Source: Fimenecus sp964540535
Lineage (GTDB): Bacteria > Bacillota > Clostridia > Oscillospirales > Acutalibacteraceae
DNA length: 64,000 nucleotides
Direction: 5' to 3'
Assembly: GCA_964540535.1 (NCBI GenBank)
Contig: CAZIMO010000006.1
Location: 62,001 to 126,000, forward strand
Shown here: piece after piece, positions 40,614-48,311 of the stretch
How positions within the stretch are numbered: position 1 is the first letter of the stretch
Layout of the letters: each line of letters opens with the position of its first letter
Notes under the pieces: generated by a model
Told to the model about the DNA's origin: nothing
What the model saw: only the letters and a program-made list of their open reading frames with translations
The model's database searches: none
Program-made: the position numbers and the translations under genes

Positions 40614-41969
40614 ATGATTAATACTCACGATATACTTGAAACTATCAATATGATTCAAGATGAAAATCTTGATATTAGAACAATAACAATGGGAATTTCT
40701 CTGCTTGACTGCTGTAGGGGTGACGTAAAATCAACCTGTGACCGTATCTACGAAAAAATGACACGCAAAGCAGAACATCTTGTTAAAACAGGCGAAGATA
40801 TTGAAAAGGAATATGGCATTCCGATCATCAATAAAAGAATTTCAGTTACTCCGATTTCAATGATTTTAGCATCGGGCAAGGGTGACCCTGTACTTTATGC
40901 AAAAACGCTTGAAAGAGTTGCACAAACTGTTGGAGTTAATTTTATCGGCGGTTATTCTGCGCTTGTTCAAAAAGGATTCGCCGCGGGTGATGAAGCTCTT
41001 ATCCGCAGTATTCCTGAGGCACTTGATGTGACAGAACACATATGCTCATCAGTCAATATAGGTTCAACAAAAGCAGGCATCAATATGGATGCAGTTAAAA
41101 TGATGGGACAGATTATTAAACAGTCCGCAGAAGTTACTTCAAATAAAGGCTGTATCGGTCCTGCAAAGCTTGTTGTATTCTGCAATGCGCCGGAAGATAA
41201 TCCGTTTATGGCAGGCGCATTTCACGGTGTAGGCGAACCCGACTGCGTAATAAATGTAGGTGTTTCGGGTCCCGGTGTTGTGCGTTCAGCAATATCAAAA
41301 ATGCCTAACGCTAACATTACAGAAATCGCTGATACTGTTAAGCGTACTGCGTTTAAGATTACAAGAATGGGTCAACTTGTTGCTTGCGAGGCTTCAAAAA
41401 GACTTGATGTTCCATTCGGTATTGTCGATTTGTCACTTGCACCTACACCTGCTGTCGGCGATTCGGTTGCTTATATACTTGAAGAAATGGGACTTGAACA
41501 GTGCGGTGCACATGGCACAACTGCTTGCCTTGCACTTCTTAATGATGCGGTTAAAAAAGGCGGCGTTATGGCTTCGTCCCATGTCGGCGGACTTTCGGGA
41601 GCATTTATTCCCGTTTCAGAGGACGCAGGTATGATTGCGGCTGCCACAAGCGGTACGCTCACAATTGAAAAACTTGAAGCTATGACCTGTGTTTGCTCTG
41701 TCGGTCTTGATATGATCATTGTACCGGGTGACACAACGGCCGAAGTTCTTTCGGGAATTATTGCTGATGAAGCCGCAATCGGTATGGTAAACTCGAAGAC
41801 CACTGCAGTTCGTCTTATTCCTGCAATTGGCAAAAATATCGGCGATACACTTGATTTTGGCGGACTTTTAGGTTACGGTCCTGTAATGAAACTGAACACA
41901 GCCTCCCCTGCCAAATTCATTAACCGTGGCGGCAGAATTCCTGCGCCGTTACAAAGCTTAAAAAACTAA
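40614..41969 (+). CDS. DUF711 / PFL family protein (UPF0210)
   Basis: A 451-residue protein of the UPF0210/DUF711 family, related in fold to glycyl-radical enzymes but lacking their chemistry signature. Motifs include MINTHDILETINMI at the start, GGYSALVQKGF, FHGVGEPDCVINVGVSGPGV and FGIVDLSLAPTPAVGDSVA. The function is not established; association with the ACT protein suggests amino-acid related metabolism. An in-frame ATG at 40599 is also possible; neither has a strong Shine-Dalgarno. Confidence 0.93.
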   Translation: MINTHDILETINMIQDENLDIRTITMGISLLDCCRGDVKSTCDRIYEKMTRKAEHLVKTGEDIEKEYGIPIINKRISVTPISMILASGKGDPVLYAKTLERVAQTVGVNFIGGYSALVQKGFAAGDEALIRSIPEALDVTEHICSSVNIGSTKAGINMDAVKMMGQIIKQSAEVTSNKGCIGPAKLVVFCNAPEDNPFMAGAFHGVGEPDCVINVGVSGPGVVRSAISKMPNANITEIADTVKRTAFKITRMGQLVACEASKRLDVPFGIVDLSLAPTPAVGDSVAYILEEMGLEQCGAHGTTACLALLNDAVKKGGVMASSHVGGLSGAFIPVSEDAGMIAAATSGTLTIEKLEAMTCVCSVGLDMIIVPGDTTAEVLSGIIADEAAIGMVNSKTTAVRLIPAIGKNIGDTLDFGGLLGYGPVMKLNTASPAKFINRGGRIPAPLQSLKN

Positions 41970-41981
41970 AAAAATATGAAT

Positions 41982-42019
41982 AATGGGCTATCTCATTTTA
42001 AGAGATAGCCCATTTTGTT
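41982..42019 (+). terminator. Strong terminator after the DUF711 gene
   Basis: Perfect 13-bp stem (AATGGGCTATCTC / GAGATAGCCCATT, 41982-42014) with a 7-base loop, followed by TTGTTATG and a T-rich run. It converges on the tagH stop. Confidence 0.92.
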
Positions 42020-42050
42020 ATGTTTTTTACAATTATATATAAATATAAAA

Positions 42051-42893
42051 TTATTTTTTCAGTTTCTTTCTAATTTTTCTTACGAGCTTATGCAGTGGGG
42101 TCAATTCAGCGCCCTTGATTACACGATCTTTAAATTTAGATTCAAGCTCTGCTTTCTTTTCAGCATCACTCATTTTGTTATAGCGTTCAACATAATCAGC
42201 ATAATGGTCGCAAACAGTTTGAACATCACCGTATTCTTTAAGCTTACCACCCTCAAGCCACATTGCGGAGTCGCAGAATTCTCGCACCTGCGGTAACGAG
42301 TGAGAGATAAAGACAATTGTCTTACCATTTTCTTTAAGCTCATTCATCTTTTTTAGACACTTATTTGCAAATCCCTTATCGCCAACTGACAATGCCTCAT
42401 CGACAATAAGAATATCGGGGTCAAGACAAAGGTTTATTGAGAAACCGAGGCGTGATTTCATACCGCTCGAATATTTTTTTACAGGCTGATAAAGAAAATC
42501 GCCGATTTCAGCAAATTCAATTACACCATCGATAATTTCTTGAATTCTCTTCTTTGAAAGACCAAGCAAAGCACCTTTAAGCTTTATATTTTCAAGACCT
42601 GTAAGCTGATTGTTAAGACCTGTCTGAATTGCAATGAGAGCCTGCTCGCCTTTAATTTCAATTGTTCCCTCATTGGGAGCAGCAATACCTGCAAGTACCA
42701 ACGACATTGTGGATTTACCCGAGCCGTTTGTTCCTAAAATTCCTACAACCTGACCTTTTTCAATTTTAAAAGATATATCTTTTAATGCATAAAAATTTTG
42801 ATTCTTTTGGTCTTTTGCAACCTGCTTATCTTTTCTTTTTAATTTATAAATTTTTGATACATTTTTAAATTCAATTACTACTTCTTTTCCCAT
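42051..42893 (-). CDS. tagH: Polysaccharide/teichoic acid export ABC ATPase
   Basis: ATPase of a two-component exporter for lipid-linked polysaccharide. It has Walker A GILGTNGSGKSTMS, signature YSSGMKSRLGFS, Walker B ILIVDEALSVGD and switch His in FISHSLPQ. Members of the TagH/RfbE/Wzt group share the DEALSVGD motif. Length 280 with a basic C-terminus, no long sensor domain as in full TagH. Paired with the permease 9 bases upstream. Exported glycan unknown. Confidence 0.92.
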   Translation of the reverse strand: MGKEVVIEFKNVSKIYKLKRKDKQVAKDQKNQNFYALKDISFKIEKGQVVGILGTNGSGKSTMSLVLAGIAAPNEGTIEIKGEQALIAIQTGLNNQLTGLENIKLKGALLGLSKKRIQEIIDGVIEFAEIGDFLYQPVKKYSSGMKSRLGFSINLCLDPDILIVDEALSVGDKGFANKCLKKMNELKENGKTIVFISHSLPQVREFCDSAMWLEGGKLKEYGDVQTVCDHYADYVERYNKMSDAEKKAELESKFKDRVIKGAELTPLHKLVRKIRKKLKK

Positions 42894-42902
42894 AACAGCC
42901 TC

Positions 42903-43718
42903 TTAAATCATATCAATAAATCTTGTACGGAATTTATACATCATTTTGCTTCCGAACATAAACAAAGCAATTGTGATGCACCAAAAAACAATTCCGGTCC
43001 AATGCACTTGAAACAAGTTCTCATGATAGAAAAAGCAATCCCTGTATCCGCTGACAATGTAGGCAATCGGATTGCAGGCAATAATTTTGCTTATAGTGGG
43101 ATGCTTGATACTATCGATACTCCAAAGAATTGGTGAAAGATACAAAAGAAGTCGCATGCAAGCGAGAATAAGCTTTCGTGTATCACGCGCAAGCATATTA
43201 AGCACTGATGTTGTCATTGAAAGCGACGCAGCAAAGATAATTGAGCAAAGCAGATAATAAATCAAGCCTAACCAATGAATACTTGGAAAATACCCAAAAA
43301 ACGCAAATACAATTACAAGTACAATCATCATACAAAAATGGTCAAAAAGTTTATTTAGGACCACCGTCATCGGTAAAATACTAACGGGAAACTTCATTTT
43401 TGTAATAACATCAATTTTTCTGTAAATTGCATTACAGCCGTCAGTTATACAAGGACTTAAAAAGAACCAAATCACAATTCCGCCGAGCATCCAAAGAATA
43501 TAGGGAATACCGTCAACATCTTTACGGTTCATAATATATCCAAAAACAAACCAATATGTTAAAACCTGAATAACGGGATTGGCAAAATTCCAAAACAGAC
43601 CTAACTTGCTGTTGTGCATATCAGCAAGAAGCTCATATTTCGCAATTGAATAAATTCTAAAGAAATTTTGAAAGTTTTCTTTAAGAACATATCCTGCACT
43701 TTTGAACACAAACATCAC
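42903..43718 (-). CDS. tagG: Polysaccharide/teichoic acid export ABC permease
   Basis: Membrane subunit of the same exporter, ABC-2 type, 271 residues with about six membrane segments. LADMHNSKLGLFWNFANPVIQVL and CNPIAYIVSGYRD are typical of TagG/RfbA/Wzm. The frame starts at GTG 43718 with an ATG at 43715, both close to AAAGAG; a GTG at 43706 with better spacing is possible. Own promoter upstream; no glycosyltransferases follow in this window. Confidence 0.91.
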   Translation of the reverse strand: MMFVFKSAGYVLKENFQNFFRIYSIAKYELLADMHNSKLGLFWNFANPVIQVLTYWFVFGYIMNRKDVDGIPYILWMLGGIVIWFFLSPCITDGCNAIYRKIDVITKMKFPVSILPMTVVLNKLFDHFCMMIVLVIVFAFFGYFPSIHWLGLIYYLLCSIIFAASLSMTTSVLNMLARDTRKLILACMRLLLYLSPILWSIDSIKHPTISKIIACNPIAYIVSGYRDCFFYHENLFQVHWTGIVFWCITIALFMFGSKMMYKFRTRFIDMI

Positions 43719-43748
43719 TCTTTTCAGTAATTACTTAATACTGAATAA

Positions 43749-43777
43749 AGTATACCACATTTTTTTCCAAATTACAA
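43749..43777 (-). promoter_or_regulatory. Sigma-A promoter of tagGH
   Basis: Minus strand TTGTAA (43772-43777), 17-base spacer, TATACT (43749-43754), located between the terminator of the protease-Opp operon and tagG. Confidence 0.7.
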
Positions 43778-43785
43778 TATAAAAT

Positions 43786-43817
43786 AAAGTACGAAACAGT
43801 TCATTGTTTCGTACTTT
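43786..43817 (-). terminator. Terminator of the protease-Opp operon
   Basis: Perfect 13-bp stem (AAAGTACGAAACA / TGTTTCGTACTTT) with a 6-base loop, followed on the minus strand by ATTTTATATTG. It lies 12 bases beyond the last small gene, marking the operon end. Confidence 0.85.
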
Positions 43818-43829
43818 AACATTGAATTA

Positions 43830-44069
43830 TTACATCAGCCAAAAAAGTATTGATACTATCAAAAATACTGCGCAGATAAAACCGATAGTTACGAGCATTG
43901 GCTTTACCATCATTTTAACAGCACTCCAATATGTTCTCCAAATATCTTTCGGGCTTGATGTTGTACCGCGCTTTGTCCAATTATTTCTTCTGTTTGAAAG
44001 ATTGGACATATCGGCGATTGTTCTGCCGTCATCTACATATGTTATTTTTTCTTTTTTCTTTTTAGCCAT
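43830..44069 (-). CDS. Small tail-anchored protein of the protease-Opp operon
   Basis: A 79-residue protein, not recognised. A basic N-terminus (MAKKKKEKITYVDDG), an Asn/Ser/Arg-rich middle and one C-terminal membrane helix (about 57-78, ending FLIVSILFWLM) suggest a tail-anchored inner-membrane protein facing the cytoplasm. It follows oppF by 21 bases and precedes the terminator. It could be an accessory subunit of the importer or unrelated; no motif decides. Confidence 0.7.
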   Translation of the reverse strand: MAKKKKEKITYVDDGRTIADMSNLSNRRNNWTKRGTTSSPKDIWRTYWSAVKMMVKPMLVTIGFICAVFLIVSILFWLM

Positions 44070-44090
44070 AGGTAGTGACTCCTCTGTTTC

Positions 44091-45089
44091 TTAATCTAAC
44101 AAATGGCACGCCGCACAATGACCGTTACCGTAATCTTTATACTCGGGTGTAACCTCTTTGCAAATATCCTTTGCATGAGGGCAACGAGTATGGAAACGAC
44201 ATCCTTTAGGTGGATTTGCCGGAGAAGGAATATCTCCTTTAAGAATAATACGGTTCATCTTGAAATCGGGATCCGGATGAGGAATTGCGGAGAAAAGCGC
44301 CTGTGTATAAGGATGCAACGGATTTGAGAAGATATCTTCTTTTGTACCAAATTCAACCATCGAACCGAGATACATAACACCGATTTTATCTGAAATAAAT
44401 TTAACAACCGACAAATCGTGCGAAATGAACAAATATGTCAAATTCATTTCCTGCTGTAATTTTTTAAGCAGATTGATAATCTGCGCTTGAATTGATACAT
44501 CGAGTGCCGAAACAGGCTCATCGCAGACTACAAGTCGCGGATTAACTGAAAGCGCACGGGCAATACAAATTCTCTGACGCTGACCGCCTGAAAATTCGTG
44601 AGGATATCTCTCATAATAATAATCACGAAGTCCGCATTTTTCCATTAGTTCAAGAACATAGTCTTTAACTTCACTTTTAGGTACAATATTATGCACCATA
44701 ACAGGTTCGGAAAGGATTCCGCCTACGGTACTTCTCGGCGGTAAAGATGAATAAGGATCTTGGAATATAATTTGCATCTTTTTGCGAATTTCACGCATCT
44801 GCGCAGACTTATAATCTGTAATATCCTTACCTTCAAAGATAATTCTGCCGCTTGTCGGCTGATGCAATTTAAGAATAGCTCTACCCATAGTAGTCTTGCC
44901 GCAGCCCGACTCACCTACTATTCCGAGCGTTTCGCCTGCTTTTAACGAAAATGAAACATCATCAACAGCCACAAGCTCCTGTGTAACCTTACCTGTTATT
45001 GTTTTCTTTATCGGAAAGCATTTACGAAGATGTTGAACATCTAAAATGGCTTCCGAATCAAATGTGTCTATTCTTTTTTCATCAGCCAT
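44091..45089 (-). CDS. oppF: Oligopeptide ABC transporter ATPase OppF-type
   Basis: Second ATPase of the peptide importer. It shows Walker A GIVGESGCGKTTMG, signature FSGGQRQRICIARAL, Walker B VVCDEPVSALDVS and the C-terminal oligopeptide-type Cys segment CRFHTRCPHAKDIC. ATG 45089 (MADEKRID) is chosen because GAGGA lies 8 bases upstream; the frame extends to 45125. It overlaps oppD by 8 bases. Length 332. Confidence 0.94.
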   Translation of the reverse strand: MADEKRIDTFDSEAILDVQHLRKCFPIKKTITGKVTQELVAVDDVSFSLKAGETLGIVGESGCGKTTMGRAILKLHQPTSGRIIFEGKDITDYKSAQMREIRKKMQIIFQDPYSSLPPRSTVGGILSEPVMVHNIVPKSEVKDYVLELMEKCGLRDYYYERYPHEFSGGQRQRICIARALSVNPRLVVCDEPVSALDVSIQAQIINLLKKLQQEMNLTYLFISHDLSVVKFISDKIGVMYLGSMVEFGTKEDIFSNPLHPYTQALFSAIPHPDPDFKMNRIILKGDIPSPANPPKGCRFHTRCPHAKDICKEVTPEYKDYGNGHCAACHLLD

Positions 45090-46239
45090 TGTCTTTATCC
45101 TCATCGTACAAGTGACAGGCAACAAAATGAGTTGGGCTTACCTGAATCATTTCGGGATAGTCGCCGGAGCATTTACCTGTGCACTGTGCACATCTTTCTT
45201 TGAAATAACAGTAATCGGGCATATTGATTGGGTTAGGCACATTACCCGGAATATTAAAGAGAGTATCGCTGTCAGAATTCAGAGTAGGCTTTGATTTCTG
45301 CAAACCGATTGTATAGGGGTGCATAGGATTGTGAAAAATCTCTGACACAGTACCCTTTTCAATTACTCTGCCTGCATACATAACAACAACATAATCTGCC
45401 ATTTCAGCAATAATACCCAAATCGTGAGTAATAAGCATAATAGAACCGTCAATTTTAGTCTTGAGGTCACGAAGCAAATCAAGAATCTGCGCTTGAATTG
45501 TAACATCAAGAGCAGTTGTAGGTTCGTCTGCAATAATAAGGCGCGGGTCGCTTGCAAGTGCCATTGCAATCATAACACGCTGACGCATACCGCCTGACAA
45601 TTCATGAGGAAATGAGGCATATACACGTTCAGGCATTGCAATACCGACAAGATTAAGCATTTCAATTGACTTATTCTTTGCCATTTCTTTAGTAGCCTTA
45701 CTGTTATGAATGAATGTTACCTCATCAAGCTGTTGACCTATTGTGAAAACAGGATTGAGAGAGGTCATTGGCTCTTGGAAAATCATTGCAATCTGATTAC
45801 CGCGGATTTTATGAATGTCGTGAATGGGCATTTTGGCAATATCATATACCTTTTCTTCGCCTGTTTTCTCTTTAGCGCTGAAACGGATACCGCCGGAATA
45901 AATTTGACCCGTAGGACCTTGGATAAGACGCATTACAGACATACTTGTAACTGATTTTCCGCAGCCGGATTCACCAACAACGCCCACAGTTGAATTTTTA
46001 GGAATGTCAAAAGATACACCGTTTACCGCTTTAACAACGCCCTGCTCTGTAAAGAAATATGTATGCAAATCGTCTATTTCCAAAATATTTTCCTGATTGT
46101 GCATTTCGGTTGTATATTCAGATTCATCTGCCTTGCGGTACTTTTCAGCCTCAAGACGCTTCATAACCTTTTTATTTTCTTTAGCAATTGCACGGATTTC
46201 TTTACCGGAAAGATAGTTTTTATTAGTCTTTTTACTCAT
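45082..46239 (-). CDS. oppD: Oligopeptide ABC transporter ATPase OppD-type
   Basis: First ATPase. It carries Walker A GVVGESGCGKSVTS, signature LSGGMRQRVMIAMAL, Walker B LIIADEPTTALDV and the C-terminal CYFKERCAQCTGKC. It is longer than usual (385) because of a basic N-terminal extension of about 50 residues (Lys/Arg/Glu-rich) before ILEIDDLHTYF. The start lies 3 bases after oppC. Confidence 0.94.
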   Translation of the reverse strand: MSKKTNKNYLSGKEIRAIAKENKKVMKRLEAEKYRKADESEYTTEMHNQENILEIDDLHTYFFTEQGVVKAVNGVSFDIPKNSTVGVVGESGCGKSVTSMSVMRLIQGPTGQIYSGGIRFSAKEKTGEEKVYDIAKMPIHDIHKIRGNQIAMIFQEPMTSLNPVFTIGQQLDEVTFIHNSKATKEMAKNKSIEMLNLVGIAMPERVYASFPHELSGGMRQRVMIAMALASDPRLIIADEPTTALDVTIQAQILDLLRDLKTKIDGSIMLITHDLGIIAEMADYVVVMYAGRVIEKGTVSEIFHNPMHPYTIGLQKSKPTLNSDSDTLFNIPGNVPNPINMPDYCYFKERCAQCTGKCSGDYPEMIQVSPTHFVACHLYDEDKDNG

Positions 46240-46242
46240 AAC

Positions 46243-47286
46243 TTATCTCCTTGCCTTCGGATCAAGAGCATCACGCAAGCCGTCACCAATGAAGTTAAAG
46301 CCCAAAACGGCAATAACAATACAGATACCGGCAGGAACCCAAACATTTAGGTGATTCTGAAGAATATCCTGGTTAGTTGAAATAATGTTTATCATCGTAC
46401 CCCAAGCGGCATACGGCGCTTTAACACCAAGATTCAAATATGAAAGAGTTGCTTCATAAAGAATCATACTGCCAAGGCTCAAACTCATTTCAACAATAAG
46501 CTGAGGCATAACATTAGGAACAAGATGCTTAAAAATCTTTCTTGATGTTGAATAACCCATCGCCTCTGCGGCAACCATATATTCCTGCTCACGCAGTGAG
46601 AGGATTTGACCTCGCACAAGACGGGCTGTACCCGGCCATGAAATAAATGTGAGGTAAATCATCAAAAGATAAATACGGTATTTTGCATCAATATCAGACG
46701 CGTCAAGAATGGTACTGATAATCAGCAAAATCGGGATACCCGGTAAGCAAATCAAAACATCGCAAACACGCATTATAATATTGTCGATTGCACCGCCGAA
46801 GAAACCTGCAATACCGCCAAGTAAAACACCGAGAATGGTTATCAAGAAAACTGCAATAAAGCTTACTGTCAGAGAAATTCTGCCGCCGTACATAAGACGG
46901 ACAAAAATATCATAGCCTTCATTGTCTGTTCCCAAAATATGCTCTGATGAAGGCGGAGCAAGGAAATTATCTTTAAGATATTTTTCAGTTGTTTGACGGA
47001 CAGTATATTCTTGACCGTTTACCTCATATGTATTTTCAGTAACTGAATACTCTGTTTTACCGCTTTCATCAAGTTCAATTTCGCCCCATTCGGTATAAAT
47101 AAACGGTCCTAAAAAACTGAATACGAAAAGACTTACAACCATAATAAGTCCGATAATACTGAGTTTTGAACGGAAAAATCTGCGCACGACCATTCGTGTG
47201 GGCGACATTAAGCGTACATTTTTATCAAGAGGCACTTCGTTATCAATTACTTCTTGAGTTGGCTCTTTAGTTGTAATTTCTTCCAT
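46243..47286 (-). CDS. oppC: Oligopeptide ABC transporter permease OppC-type
   Basis: Inner-membrane permease with about six segments and the EAA-loop region YMVAAEAMGYSTSRKIFKHL. HILGTDNEGYDIFVRLMYGGRISL is the standard OppC block. A charged insertion of about 40 residues lies between the first membrane helix and that block (about 70-112), likely external. Length 347. Gap of 11 bases to oppB. Confidence 0.93.
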   Translation of the reverse strand: MEEITTKEPTQEVIDNEVPLDKNVRLMSPTRMVVRRFFRSKLSIIGLIMVVSLFVFSFLGPFIYTEWGEIELDESGKTEYSVTENTYEVNGQEYTVRQTTEKYLKDNFLAPPSSEHILGTDNEGYDIFVRLMYGGRISLTVSFIAVFLITILGVLLGGIAGFFGGAIDNIIMRVCDVLICLPGIPILLIISTILDASDIDAKYRIYLLMIYLTFISWPGTARLVRGQILSLREQEYMVAAEAMGYSTSRKIFKHLVPNVMPQLIVEMSLSLGSMILYEATLSYLNLGVKAPYAAWGTMINIISTNQDILQNHLNVWVPAGICIVIAVLGFNFIGDGLRDALDPKARR

Positions 47287-47297
47287 AATGTGCCTCC

Positions 47298-48296
47298 TTA
47301 CTCCAATTTAACTCTCGGGTCAACAAGACCGTACATAAGGTCGGCAAGCAATACGCCGACAACGCTCAAAATTGCGAGGAACATATTGTAACCCATAATA
47401 AACGGGATATCGCCTCGGTTCATCGCATCAAGAGCAATATTACCGATACCCGGCAAGTCGAAAACCTGCTCGGTGATAATTGCGCCCGAGAAAAGTGAGG
47501 GCAGAAGTCCTGCCAATGATGTAACCAACGGAATCAATGTATTACGGAAAGCATGCTTATTGATGACAACGTTTTCTTTTAATCCCTTTGCTCTGGCTGT
47601 TCTGATATAGTCAGAATTCATAACCTCGAGCATATTGGTTCTTGTCATTCTCATTCTTGCACCGATACTCAAGATAACAATAGTAAGAATGGGAATAAAC
47701 ATATGTCTTACATAATCAAGTAACAGTTCAGCACCTGTATAAGATGCAGTAGCATTGACCAGACCGGATGCGGGGAACCAACCTAATTTAAAAGCAAATA
47801 CATCCTTTAACATCTGTCCGAAGAAGAATGATGGAAGAGAAATACCAATCATAACGAAAATTGTTACGATATAGTCGCGAAGGCTGTATTGATGAGTTGC
47901 AGCAGTAATTCCCAAAGGAATTGCAATCATAAACTCAAATACTGTTGCAATTAAAGAAATTGCAAAGGATATGCCCATATGCTCAAAAATAACATCGGCA
48001 ACGGGAATACCGTAAACAAAGCTTGTTCCCAAATCGAATGTAAACAATGCACCAAGCCAGCTGACATAGCCTTTAAGGATACCTAAAAGGCTATTGTCAC
48101 CCAAACCGTACATCTCATACATTGCATTAACGGTTTCTTCGCTAACTGTTGCGCCGCCCTGATTGATGGCGTTGATTTTATCTTGGATAAAGTCAACGGG
48201 CATCAATCGAATGAGAAAATAGATAATCATAGATACACCCAAAAGAATGAATATGGATGCAACTATTCTTTTTAAAATATACTTTAAACTTGCCAT
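47298..48296 (-). CDS. oppB: Oligopeptide ABC transporter permease OppB-type
   Basis: First permease of the peptide importer, 332 residues, with the N-terminal helix LKYILKRIVASIFILLGVS and the EAA-loop DYIRTARAKGLKENVVINKH followed by AFRNTLIPLVTSLAGL. It forms the channel with OppC. Ends with the usual GLVDPRVKLE. Follows oppA by 15 bases. Confidence 0.94.
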   Translation of the reverse strand: MASLKYILKRIVASIFILLGVSMIIYFLIRLMPVDFIQDKINAINQGGATVSEETVNAMYEMYGLGDNSLLGILKGYVSWLGALFTFDLGTSFVYGIPVADVIFEHMGISFAISLIATVFEFMIAIPLGITAATHQYSLRDYIVTIFVMIGISLPSFFFGQMLKDVFAFKLGWFPASGLVNATASYTGAELLLDYVRHMFIPILTIVILSIGARMRMTRTNMLEVMNSDYIRTARAKGLKENVVINKHAFRNTLIPLVTSLAGLLPSLFSGAIITEQVFDLPGIGNIALDAMNRGDIPFIMGYNMFLAILSVVGVLLADLMYGLVDPRVKLE

Positions 48297-48311
48297 AAGC
48301 TACACCGATTC

